Below, in pieces: positions 45,863 through 56,049 of a DNA stretch of 64,000 bases. The DNA is from Saxidomus purpurata (lineage: Eukaryota > Mollusca > Bivalvia > Venerida > Veneridae), in contig JAFMSR010000015.1 of assembly GCA_022818135.1 (NCBI GenBank), forward strand, positions 1,923,059 to 1,987,058. The letters run 5' to 3'. Position 1 is the stretch's first letter. Every line of letters starts with the position of its first letter. Below the pieces are notes generated by a model. It searched no databases. It saw only the letters and a list, made by a program, of their open reading frames with translations, and was not told the origin of the DNA. The position numbers and the translations under genes were made by a program.

Positions 45863-47643
45863 CAAGAAGACGCGGCAATGCCGCCAAAGCAGGTTTAAAC
45901 AGCGCCTGTAGAAATTATAGAATTAAAAAAAAACAGTCATCTTGACTCGACCCTATCTTAGTAACAGTGCCCTTGACCTTGACCCTTGTGACCTTGGGCC
46001 CAAAATTTTTTTCGCTACAATTTAAAAACTAAATTTTTTTTTTACATTTTTAGTAACAGTGACCTTGACCCTAGTGACCTTGACCCCCAAATTTTTTTTT
46101 TTGCTTAAAACAATCAAAAAACTAAAAATAAATAAAAATCTATTTTTAGTAACAGTGACCTTGACCTTGACCCTAGTGACCTTGACCCCGAAAAAAAATT
46201 TTTTTGCTTAAAACAATCAAAATACTAAAAATAAATAAAAATCTATTTTAGTAACAGTGACCTTGACCTTGAGCCAAGTGACCTTGACCCAAAAAAAAAT
46301 TTTTTTGCTTAAAACAATTTAAAAACTAAAAATAAATAAAAATCTATTTTTAGTAACAGTGACCTTGACCTTGACCCTAGTGACCTTGACCCGGAAAAAT
46401 TTTTTTTTGTTTAAAACAATCTTAAAATAAATAAAAATCTATTTTTAGTAACACTGACCTTGACCTTGACCCTAGTGACCTTGACCCCGAAAAAATTTTT
46501 TTTGATTAAAACAATCAAAATACTAAAAATAAATAAAAATCTATTTTTAGTAACAGTGACCTTGACCTTGAGCCAAGTGACCTTGACCCCAAAAAAATTT
46601 TTTTGGCTTAAAACAATCTAAAATCTAAAAATAAATAAAAATCTATTTTTAGTTACACTGACCTTGACCTTGACCCTAGTGACCTTGACCCCGAAAAAAA
46701 ATTTGTTTTTTATAACAATCAAAAAACTTAAATTAAATAAAATCTATATTTAGTAACAATGACCTTGACCTTGAGTCAAGTGACCTTGACCCAAAAAAAA
46801 TTTTTTTTTGCTTAAAACAATCTAAAAACTAAAAATAAATAAAAATCTATTTTTAGTAACAGTGATCTTGACCTTGACCCTAGTGACCTTGACCATAGTG
46901 AACCAAAGCTTCCTCTCCACGCAAGCTACCTACACACCAAGTTTCATTACAATTGGTCACTCCTAACTCAAGTTATTGAGTGGAAACCATTTTTCTATTT
47001 TTAGTAACAGTGCCCTTGACCTTGAACCAAGTGACCCCTAATGCAATCCCAAGCTTCCTCTCTACACAAGCTACCTACACACTGAGTTTGATTGCAATTA
47101 GGTACTCCTAACTTGAGTTATTGAGCGGAAACTATTTTTCTATTTTTAGTTACAGTGACCTTGACCTTGACCCTAGTGACCCCAAATGCAATCCCAAGCG
47201 GCGTCTCCATGCAAGCTACCTACAGACCAAGTTTCATTGTAATTGGTCACTCCTAACTTGATTTATTGAGCGGAAACCATTTTTCTATTTTTAGTAGCTG
47301 TGACCTTGACCTTAGTGACCCCAAATGCAATCCCAAGCGGCGTCTCCACGCAAGCTACCTACAGACCAAGTTTCATTGTAATTGGTCACTCCTAGCTCGA
47401 GTTATTGAGCGGAAACCGTTTTTCTATTTTTAGTAACAGTGACCTTGACCTTGACCCTAGTGACCCCAAATGCAATCCCAAGCGGCGTCTCCACGCAAGC
47501 TACCTACACACCAAGTTTCATTGCAATTGGTCACTCCTAACTAAAGTTATCCAACGGAAACCAATGTTTGACGCCCGCCCGCCCATCCGCCCGACATACG
47601 ACATAGCCATTCTAATAAGTAGGTTTTTTGAAAAAACCTGCTT
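45863..47643 (-). mobile_element. HINE-like element, GTGACCTTGACC family, minus strand
   Basis: Read right to left: a 5' palindrome AAGTAGGTTTTTT/AAAAAACCTGCTT at 47617-47643, a GGGCGGGCG/GGCGGATGG segment at 47566-47590, about four units near 140 bp with CTACCTACACACCAAGTTTC and GAGCGGAAACCATTTTTC, then about nine shorter units near 100 bp with GTAACAGTGACCTTGACC and AAAACAATCAAAA. It ends at a 3' hairpin (GCGGCAATGCCGC, 45872-45884) followed, on the minus strand, by GTCTTCTTG and TTT. Same architecture as the plus-strand copies. Confidence 0.85.
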
Positions 47644-47986
47644 AATAAAAATATGTTGAGTACAGTTATTTGTTTGACTATATATAAATGGCAACCTTAT
47701 CTTAAAATACATGTTTTTTCAATACACAACCATGTAAAACGTAAGAAGTGAGCAGCATTAGGTCATAAATAGTGAATTTGATAAAATTACAAACTATTCA
47801 ATTAATTATCTTTCAAATGGTTGTCACCGTACAACGTTTCGGTTATAATACCGACATGAAACAATTTTGATTTAAAAGTGGCTACTTAAAGACTCCAAAT
47901 AGTTATGGTTGCTTTATACGTTTAAGCTGAGAATGTGTCAAACATGTAGCACATGCTAACACTATGTCAACAAAGTGTTCGTTTAC

Positions 47987-48105
47987 CCGTGTTCCTGTCA
48001 TTAATTGCATCACATATTCATGACCAGGTGTAGGTAATTTGACTGTTGGTGTGAATTCTTTTTCTTCTGAGACTGATGAGCCGAATGTAGATTTGGGTTT
48101 TGTAT
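47987..48105 (-). CDS. DED-like gene, exon 2
   Basis: On the minus strand the acceptor TTTTCTTTTAATAGTTACAG is followed by 119 bases, then a donor CGG|GTAAAC. The frame reads TKPKSTFGSSVSEEKEFTPT then VKLPTPGHEYVMQLMTGTR. The exon enters in phase 1, matching the phase-1 end of the DED exon at 51470, and the joined codon gives Asp. It leaves in phase 0. The segment is a polar linker with no recognised domain. The next exon is not found; the region to the left is repeats and a gap. Confidence 0.62.
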
Positions 48106-49139
48106 CTGTAACTATTAAAAGAAAAGATCATAAAATCAATAATTTATCTTTTTTATAAGCTGAAAGAAATTATTCAATTTTCAACGCATGTAAATACCTT
48201 ACAGACAAGAAAATATTTATATTCAAATAAGATTTACAATAAAACTTGCTAAGTTACATTGTTACAGTAGTAGATAGTGTTTCATGAAAAAAATAATTTG
48301 CGGCATTTTAGCAGATGCAGGCGATTGTTTAGGCAGATATTACATTAACAAATGTCTTTTATCAGGTCGGAACAGCAGACGTGTCGTGCATCTGCACATT
48401 TGTAAATATCTAGCAATGCTAGACCAGCATACAACATTATTTGCCTAAGTATTAATTACTTGAAAACAAACTCGATAAATTGATCATACTGTATCACATT
48501 TTAAGTATTTGAAAGCAAATTGAAGTTAGTCTTGCTTGATGTTCGTTGTTCAAAACCGGCAATAGCATTTTTCGTCACGTATTAAATCGTTCTATACCGT
48601 CATAACATGACCGTCATTTATTAAGGAGATATTTCTTAGCCCTGTTTTGGATTCATTAATTCCGATCGCTGAGAATGACGCTTCGTGTTCTTGTGGCATA
48701 GTTAATGACTGAGCCGAGTCATCCACACAAAAGGCGTGATTTGTTTCTGCTATTTGTATGTGTAAAAGTACTATACTTTAAAGTACAACACAGAGATGTT
48801 GTCTTGTCGGGGGCATCAACTGTAACCAAGTGCATGTCAAGTTCCCATCATATGAATCAGATGTTGATTGGAAAACAATATTTCTGAGTGACAACAAGTG
48901 TCTCAATACTCTAAGCCTATTGTTGAATGCTCTCAATTGTTCAATTTCTTATTGTATAATGTGCACTTATCGAAATTTCTAACGCCCCTTAGTATAGATT
49001 GTGCAATAAGTCAACTGATCGAAAAAACTTATCGTTCTGAAATTAAAAACAATTCACAAACATTACAAACATTATGTCGTCAAAAGAGCTACAAACTTTT
49101 AAACATTAGAATACCTTCACCTTAGACGGGTGTGATTTG
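48106..49139 (-). other. DED-gene intron, no gene seen
   Basis: Unassigned intronic sequence. The short ORF at 48898-49125 has no recognisable content. Confidence 0.35.
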
Positions 49140-49445
49140 GTGCTTCTAGAATTAGAATGATTCTAAATCGAACGATTCTTTTTTCGGAATAAGCAAAGCT
49201 CTTCACCAAGGAGATAACCAAAAAGCCAAAACTGTTTTTAATGGTTACAATATTAGTCACTAAATGTATCAATAGACGGGTGCAATTTGGTAGTTCTGAA
49301 TTTGTGATTGATTCTTATAAGCACTTCTTAAGCGTTCGATTAAGCTTTCTCACTTCTCGGAATTAATTCCTTTAATTCTGGAAAATGGGTGCGATTTGGT
49401 AATTCTGAATTAGGAATTGATTCCTAGAAGCACTTCTGAAGCGTT
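49140..49445. repeat. Three diverged tandem units
   Basis: Units start with a GGGTGYGATTTGGT-like word at about 49129, 49274 and 49386, each followed by TTCTGAATT and GATTGATTC, then AAGCACTTCT and AGCGTTC words. They sit immediately before the integrase remnant. Confidence 0.65.
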
Positions 49446-49464
49446 CAAGTAAGCACATTGCCTT

Positions 49465-50130
49465 GGAAATAAAGGGTCCTGGAAGAGGTGAACACATGCT
49501 TATAGTGACTGATAATTACCCCAGGTTTCCAGATATAACATAGATAAATTTTCAACACACGGATTACCAGAGACAATAACAACTGACAATTTTCCGAATC
49601 TCATTCAGGAGAAATGCAAGACTTTTTCTATCAAAATGGAATTAAGCATAATCAGATTACACCACGGTTTTCTATCCTAAAACGGACTTGTAAAAAACTT
49701 TAACAGAACACTAGGAAAGGTCATCAAAGCAACACTGTTGTCGAAGAAAAATCTTCAGAGCTCCAAATTCCTGATGACGTATAGATCTACGCATCATCTA
49801 TCTACGGGCGTCATACAAACAACACGGTTATACAACAGGACTGAACAAACTTCCGCATTTAGAAGGAAGACAAAGGACGCTTATTAAAAGTTCAGAATGA
49901 AAACTTATGCAGACAGGTGTGCAAAAGAACGCATCATTTCCTTCGAACTAGGACAGAAAGTATTGGTTCTAAACAAAAACTCGGGCAAACTCAATCCAAG
50001 TTGGAGTAAAGACGTATACACTGTAGTAGGGCAAAATGGAAGTAAATCGTTCTTAAAGTATGTTGAAAATGATACATGTATTGTGAAATGACACATATCA
50101 CAGATCAGACCTCTGTATCAAAGTTATAAT
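49465..50130 (+). pseudogene. Ty3/gypsy integrase remnant
   Basis: Decayed integrase region of a Ty3/gypsy-type Pol, in several frames. The core domain begins near GEHMLIVTDNYPRFPDI and continues past the THGLPETITT-like region to NGLVKNFNRTLGKVIKA. The C-terminal part is an open frame at 49897-50091 (YADRCAKERIISFELGQKVL onward). Stops and frameshifts separate the parts. No LTRs, protease or RT were seen. It lies in the intron of the minus-strand DED gene. Confidence 0.8.
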
Positions 50131-50940
50131 AAAATAAACTAGCAGTGAACTTTGGATGAACTGAGGAATATGTGAATAATGTGTTTAAAATAAACAGTAT
50201 AAGTTTTTCTAAGAATTATATGGCTATAATGACGTTCATTCAAATTACAGCGATGAACAATAAGTTTGTCCAGCCAGGACAGTTTGGTGACAGCTTGGCA
50301 ATACCTATATCTAAGCAATTTGATTAATGCTTTTGATGATCTGTTTGACATGTATCGTAGGAGGACCTGATTCAATGACTGACCTGTTTCAGTGACCCTT
50401 TGAAAGTATGCAGTCATTTCTAAGTGCAATATTTCGGATAACTATTTATACCTTGGCTGTGAACTATACCATTTTAGCTTTAAACAGATTGGAAAAAAGT
50501 GCTGACAGCGACAGTTTAAGCAAATGCAAATTACCGGCTATTGTCACTTGTTTACAAATGAAATAGGGGTCACTAAAATAGGTACGGCTGAGTTTCTGTA
50601 ATGCAAAACAGGGGTGCTTGTGATAAACAGCACTATATTATTTTGTTGGAATATTTTCCACTTTATTATACATCACACAGATACAAGACAGATAGCACAA
50701 TGTACATAAATACAATAGGTCTTCTTCTCTTCAAAATAATTGGTAATGCTGCCAGAAGTATTCTTAGGGTCACTGAAACTGGTACTTCGAATATATAATG
50801 CTGTGAAATCGTTACTTTGTTTTTGCTTCAGACAACTATAACTTTGAGTGAACTTGTTACATTTATAGCAGACAAATAATCTATTAACTATGGAGAGGAT
50901 ACATAGAGGATATTTGTTTGTTTTGAGTGGATATGGAATA
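50131..50940. other. DED-gene intron, no gene seen
   Basis: AT-rich sequence; the short minus-strand ORFs have no recognisable domain. Confidence 0.35.
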
Positions 50941-50952
50941 TATCTCACCGAG

Positions 50953-51018
50953 AAGTGATACAATTGTAATATTTTACGAGCGCGAAGCGCGAGTTAAAAT
51001 GTGAAAATTGTATCACTT
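50953..51018. repeat. Hairpin with GCGCGAAGCGCG centre
   Basis: Arms AAGTGATACAATT (50953-50965) and AATTGTATCACTT (51006-51018) are perfect; an inner imperfect stem leads to the symmetrical centre GAGCGCGAAGCGCGAG. Its shape resembles the hairpins at 17.3 kb and 29.3 kb. Confidence 0.85.
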
Positions 51019-51165
51019 TGATAATAAAATGTATAATCTATCACTGGTCAGCTTTAAGAATAGAAATTTGATAGCAATTTGTGGTAGATTAGGTTATTAT
51101 AGAAAATAGTTTTAGAAAAAATATTTTGTGTCCCACATCCATGCCAAATATATTACAGTACATAA

Positions 51166-51325
51166 CCTATTGACAAATGTACAGCACGAAATCATGCACA
51201 GGACAAAAACTGTCGTAACTACAGAACGACATTGAAAATTAAAATAACATACCGGGTATTGACAAATGTACAGCATGAAATGATACATGCACAGGACAAA
51301 CTGACGTAACTACAGAAAAACTTGA
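51166..51325. repeat. Two diverged tandem units of about 80 bp
   Basis: TATTGACAAATGTACAGCA, a GAAATCATGCACAGGAC-like word and GTAACTACAGAA each occur twice in the same order. Confidence 0.8.
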
Positions 51326-51469
51326 GAAATGCAACCTTGAAAGAGCATAGCACATACAGAAGGTAGCTCCGGCGTTCCATACGTTACGGTTCTCCGCCAT
51401 AATAATTTACTTCCGGGATTAAACTAATGAATCTACTCCAAATTTAGCTGTATCAATGAAATATACAAC

Positions 51470-51770
51470 CTGCAATCCGCTGCTGCATCAATATGATGTC
51501 TCTTTCTGCTTCCTCTACTAATTCTGTAATATGTTGATTACCACTGTGTTCAGAGATTTCTTTCAAAACATCATATTTTCCAGGTTTAAGGAATCCTTTA
51601 ACTGCTAAAGCATCAAACTTATCTAGCAACGATTTCTTTGAAGAAAGCAAACCTCGTGGAACATATCCCTTCATATGCTCTATGAAATTATCGCATTCAT
51701 GTCCAGAATTGCCAAGATCGTCCGAGATGGTTGTCAGTAACAATTTATGACGTGTAAGTATACGATCCAT
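51470..51770 (-). CDS. Death-effector-domain-like protein, exon 1
   Basis: ATG at 51770; 100 codons plus one base to a donor GCAG|GTTGTA at 51470. If unspliced the frame stops at 51453. The translation aligns by eye with a death effector domain: a hydrophobic first helix (LLLTTISDDLG, residues 10-20), FIEHMKGYVPRGLL, SLLDKFDALAVKGFLKPGKY (the charged LDxFxxLxxxGxLxPG helix 3-4 region), VLKEISEHSG, and a last helix ITELVEEAERD. The RxDL motif common in DEDs is not conserved. DED proteins act as adaptors in death-receptor and caspase-8 signalling, and such genes are expanded in molluscs; this role is inferred from the fold. The donor is weak beyond GT but is supported by phase match to exon 2. 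Promoter and 5' UTR should lie just right of 51770. Confidence 0.7.
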
Positions 51771-52355
51771 AACTGTACAGCGATTTTTTTAAATGTCTAG
51801 CGTGTTCGGTCACTGTACTTTATTCAAACTTAGAAACTAAATGAAAACTAAACAAAAAGGCAATGTCGTTTCACGGTTTTGATAGTCGCAAAAAGTACAT
51901 TGAACATTGATCTGTGTTATCTTGGTCGGTGACTCATACGATTTAAACACTTAACCCAATAACCATGCACATGTATTTTTCATTCTTACTTCCCCTGACT
52001 ACATGTCGGTATAAACACATTTTATTACTTTCATTTTAGCTGTAGGTTTGTTGGTCCGGTTGCCGGCAAGTAAGCGTCAGTCTATGACATTAAGGTAAAT
52101 CCGGAAAATTTACATTATTGTTGATAAATGATGATGCACATAATGAAAAAATGTTGAGAGCTTCTAGTTTGCAAAGAAGATTAATATTTTAAAGTATGAT
52201 TTTAATTCACAATTTTTAACATATGCAAAGTTAAAACAAGAACTTATTTTAAAAAGATGGTCGGCGCGATTTTGAGTAAAATATCATAGTAAAATTTCCT
52301 GTCAATGTTATATATATGCAGTAAGAAAGCGGCAAGTGTCACAGGGTGAGAAAAT
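51771..52355 (-). other. Upstream region of the DED-like gene
   Basis: Would contain its promoter. No defined regulatory site can be supported. Confidence 0.4.
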
Positions 52356-52357
52356 TG

Positions 52358-52431
52358 TGCTCACTGTACGGGACGCGAACCAGTTATCTTTCGCTTACAG
52401 GGCGAATGCTCTCTCGACTGAGCTAACACTT
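52358..52431 (-). repeat. tRNA-Thr-like sequence (pseudogene or SINE head)
   Basis: The minus strand carries TTAGCTCAGTCGAGAGAGC (A box and D arm), a perfect anticodon stem TTCGC/GCGAA around CCTGTAA (anticodon TGT, Thr) and B box GGTTCGCGTCC. The invariant T before the anticodon is C, and the acceptor stem does not pair, so it is unlikely to be a working tRNA. Confidence 0.7.
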
Positions 52432-52439
52432 TTACTCCC

Positions 52440-53105
52440 CTGTTGTGATTAAGATTGTACCGTGACATGTGCATCAGGTAAACAAATTTAATCCTTGTTT
52501 TTCTAATCAAATGATGTTACTCGAAATACTGACTGTTATTCGCTGGCCGAGATACCCTCATTATTAACATTAGTTTGGAGGTAACAACATATTATGTTGA
52601 TAGACATGTACCATTTACGTTCTGAAAATGTAAAACCATTCACGAAAAACTGAAAACGAAGGGGTATTTTATTGACCTTTTCCATGCGTTATTATCCAAT
52701 TAAAAGGTGTATTTAAGAGTAGACTTTTCAATCCAAAATTGTTACACATTTGACTTGTCATTTCATTGGCGGTTGAAAGGTTACCTACATCCGGTCAAAA
52801 GCGAGTAGCCGTTTTTTCTTTCAAGGTTAATCATGTGAATAAAAAAGAACGCCATTGAGTTACTCTAGCTACAACCTAAGAAAACTGTCATAGTTCTCTG
52901 CTACGAAATTCATTTTGTGATGTTTACACAGAAAAAGGAATACTTTACACCATTAATAAAAAATAACTGTGATGTTGAGCAATAATTCTAGTATTCATTG
53001 TTTGTGCTTAACTTGTAAACAGTATTAATTTCAAACAAGAGTACATTATTGCACCCACCTGTTAATAAATATTCACCGGCTTTTTTAATATTTCTTTTTT
53101 TATAA
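52440..53105. other. No gene seen
   Basis: AT-rich sequence without supported features. Confidence 0.35.
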
Positions 53106-53149
53106 TTGATAAATTTTAACACTACAACCACTGTCATTTCTGCTACTGA

Positions 53150-53285
53150 CGATTATGGTGACGATGATGATGATGATGATGATGATGATGATAATAATAA
53201 TATTATTATTATTAATGATATTACTATAATTGTAGTTGTCATTATTATTATTGTTATCATTAGTATTATCATTATTTTTATTAGA
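53150..53285. repeat. GAT/ATT/ATC compound microsatellite
   Basis: A run of about ten GAT triplets is followed by AAT/ATT- and GTT/ATT-type triplets. The plus-strand ORF with runs of Asp, Asn and Ile is a low-complexity artefact. Confidence 0.95.
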
Positions 53286-53677
53286 CTGAAGGGGAAAAGA
53301 AACGCAGGTTAAACCTTCGTGATTTGAAGGAATGTATTAGACGTGTTTTAAATTTCTATCTTTCATGAGCAAATTTCCAAACATTTATCAGTTTATGATC
53401 CCTTTGAACGTCTGTTAGCCGTACCATAATTTAAAAAAAAATCAATATAAATAGTGGAATGTGTATCTGTGAGTTGTTACAGGATATTGTAGTTTTGTTA
53501 CACTACCTTTCTTTTTTTCTTTCAGTATATTAGTAGTAGTAGTATACTCACCAATTATTACATTAATGATAATAATAACAACTTGTATTTAATAATAGCA
53601 GTACAAAAATAACAGTAATGATGCAAAAATGATAATATATGGTCAACTTTCTCACATAAAGAGTCCTGACTGTAGCA

Positions 53678-53752
53678 GCTAAACGCAGGGCATTAATCCC
53701 GCGAGGTTTGGTGATTTCAAATCCGAAACCTTAACCACTCGGCCACGGAAGC
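53678..53752 (-). repeat. tRNA-Ser-like sequence (SINE head or pseudogene)
   Basis: The minus strand has GTGGCCGAGTGGTTAAGG, the class-II tRNA D arm, then GGATTTGAAATC (anticodon TGA, Ser, if folded normally) and a variable-arm-like stretch. The B box is degraded (GCGGGATTAATGCCC), which argues against a functional gene. Confidence 0.72.
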
Positions 53753-53759
53753 TAGTGAC

Positions 53760-54705
53760 GGGGGATTCGATAAAAGGGAAATAAAATTGAAACTTGATTA
53801 TTATTATGGAGTCATCTGTCCAGATTTGTATTTGTCGGGAAAGTGGCTGCTTGAGACGGTGAATGTATAATCCGCCCCCCCCTATTTAAATAACGAAAGG
53901 CGAAAGACAAGAAATCGAGGGTGTCAGGGAGTTCCAATTTTCTTGTTCTGTACTCTTTTGTATTATTGTATGTCTTCGGATTATGCCAGTTTGGGGAGCA
54001 CCAAACACTCACTTTCTTATATAAAACGATGGAAAACTTGAATGAGATCATATGAAATGCATAAAAATCTTCTCCATGAAACTAGATTTAAACATCGGTT
54101 TTATGAAGCGAGGGAGCCGGGTTCGGTAGTCGAGCACACTGAGTCGTCGGCTCTTTCAATGGTTATTAGTGTGAAAACTTCTTCCATGGCTATATGCAAT
54201 CTACCGAGCACTACTGCACTGGTGACATTGATTCTTTGGTGGACTGGGCGTGAATCTCTGCTTATTGGTTTGTCTTTTAAAACACCCACAATTCTATAGA
54301 CTTTTCAAATACTTTTATTAGTAAAATGTTTTGTTTACGCTATATTACATTTACAGACATAAATACAAGTAACAGAGCTGTATAATATAAAACGCAGTTA
54401 CATATACATGCTAGTTCAATTGTTACTTTCAGAATAAGTTTCAAAATTTCAGTTGCTATTTGTTCAGTCGTTAAAACAGCTGAAAGGAAAGCATGTTTAC
54501 TGAAATGAAAGAAGGGCACGATAATGTTGTTGTTTTTAATCTGTTTAAGGAATCAGTTATCTCCCGCCGGTCAGATCTAGGAGGATCTATTTATGAATTG
54601 TGAAAACCTGTCAGTTTCTAAAATCTACCTTGTTTTAAAATTGAACATTACAATAAGAATATCACCAAAATGTTTGCATTATGCATAAATGCGCAACAAA
54701 TTATT
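53760..54705. other. No gene supported
   Basis: Overlapping ORFs of 60-85 codons on both strands (53812-54299) have no recognised domain. They could be retroelement 3' sequence but nothing identifies it. Confidence 0.35.
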
Positions 54706-54711
54706 TTACAG

Positions 54712-54742
54712 GGATAACCGAGAAAAGAGGCGAAAGCATAAT
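54712..54742 (+). CDS. Candidate small exon of the RS gene (uncertain)
   Basis: TTATTTTACAG is followed by 31 bases reading DNREKRRKHN (after the split codon) and a consensus donor GTAAGA. It would accept the phase-2 end of exon 4 to read DEMR-DNREKRRKHN and leave in phase 0. Composition and phase fit, but the distance is 15 kb and the DED gene would then be nested in this intron on the other strand. A chance match is quite possible. Confidence 0.25.
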
Positions 54743-54744
54743 GT

Positions 54745-54836
54745 AAGAACTCTTAGGTGTATGGGAGATAACTTCAAAATTTGTGTGCGATGTTCTCATA
54801 CGAGTTACTGTTCTTAGTATGCAACAGAAAGTCTAA
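54745..54836. repeat. Left half of a duplicated segment (copy A)
   Basis: GTGTATGGGAGATAACTTCA through CTTAGTATGCAACAGAAAGT matches 59168-59260. The right half is 57881-57960, because a transposon split copy A. Confidence 0.85.
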
Positions 54837-55439
54837 TGGCCAATTTCTTTTCTCTGGCTTGAGGCTTAATCTAGGTTTCAAGCCAACTGACGGATTTCTT
54901 TTCTACAATCTCGGCTTGGTCTTGAGCCTTGGACAGTGTCCAAGCCAGCTTTCAATGACCGATTTCTTTTCTCTAATCCAGGATTGGAAACGCTCTCGTG
55001 GCCATTGTATTTTCAAACCACCTATAGGGTAGGCTTGAACGGTTATTTATCAACTATGAAAACACAAATAACTGCACCGTTATGTGAACTATACAAAATT
55101 AAACATTCTTTGCATATAGAGAACAATGGCCGCTAGATGTCTTGACATTTTTGAAACTTTAGAAAGTGAACTAAATCAAAGAATGGTTATTTTTTAATTA
55201 CGTGAGAGTTAACTACATGTAACTTGATTGTCTGATTAGCCGGAAAAATTTAAATTAGGTAATCCAATCAGTGGTTACTGTGATGATGTGCATGATAGTA
55301 ACTTCCATGCAACACTTTTTAGTTAAACTTCAACGGAGTCCAACAAGAACTATAATTTGCATTAAATATAGTAAACATTGATTTAACTTGATTGTTTATT
55401 GTCCGTTAACCCTTTAATTCAGTTAGAAATTAATGTCAG

Positions 55440-55545
55440 TACCTTTCATGCAAAACTATTACTAAAAGTGAAACGCCGACGCCGACGAAAAACTGACCCC
55501 AATAGTCGTCTTTGTGTTCCAAATAGTCGAGCCAAAAAGTCACCA
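55440..55545 (-). mobile_element. 5' fragment of the AGCTCGACTATT HINE-like family
   Basis: On the minus strand: GGCTCGACTATTTGGAA, then CGACTATTG and TTCGTCGGCGTCGGCGTTTC, matching the first 70 bases of the 40975-42505 element. The rest is missing. Confidence 0.65.
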
Positions 55546-55714
55546 CTCTACTCTAGAAATCTGCATCGTGTACCAGCGCCCTATATTTTTTCCTTTTTTA
55601 GCGATCCAGCACTCTGCCCCTCACCTAACCTTAGCCTTACGAACGGTTGTCTCTCTCGAACCCAGGAATCTTTACATTTGTGCTTCTATAGATGATGTTA
55701 AAGTCCCATCTTCA

Positions 55715-56049
55715 CTTTCACAGGGGCTCAAGATGGTAAAATCTTGTGGACGCTCAATCTCCAAACCCCTGGTCAGAATTTAATGATACTTCATAGAAGT
55801 GATAAGCACCATGCCTAGTTGTGCATGGTCCATGTTTCGGGTCACTAGATCAAAGGTCACAGGGGCTTGAGATAGTAAAATATTGTGCGGTTTTAATCTC
55901 CAAACCCGCTGGTCAAAATTTGATGATACTTCACAGAAGCCTTAAGAGGTGCAGGTCCAATAATCAAAGCATCAAACATTACATACATTTTAAATACTGT
56001 GTCAGTGGGATGTTCGAGGGGTATTCATCACCTTCAGTGACAGTTCTAG
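55715..56049 (+). mobile_element. 3' part of the ATACCCCCTG HINE-like family
   Basis: Two units with ATCTTGTGGACGCTCAATCTC, CCCCTGGTCAGAATTTAATG and CATGGTCCATGTTTCGGGTC, then the 3' hairpin ATCACCTTCAGTGA and AGTTCTAG before TTTT. It matches 24780-25126. Confidence 0.85.

Noticed and set aside
52358..52431. Functional tRNA-Thr gene
   Set aside because: The invariant U33 is C and the acceptor stem fails to pair.
53106..53312. Acidic Asp/Ile-rich small protein
   Set aside because: Pure triplet microsatellite translated in frame.
53812..54299. Coding region with overlapping ORFs on both strands
   Set aside because: No domain, splice signal or repeat family could be recognised; ORF length is within chance.
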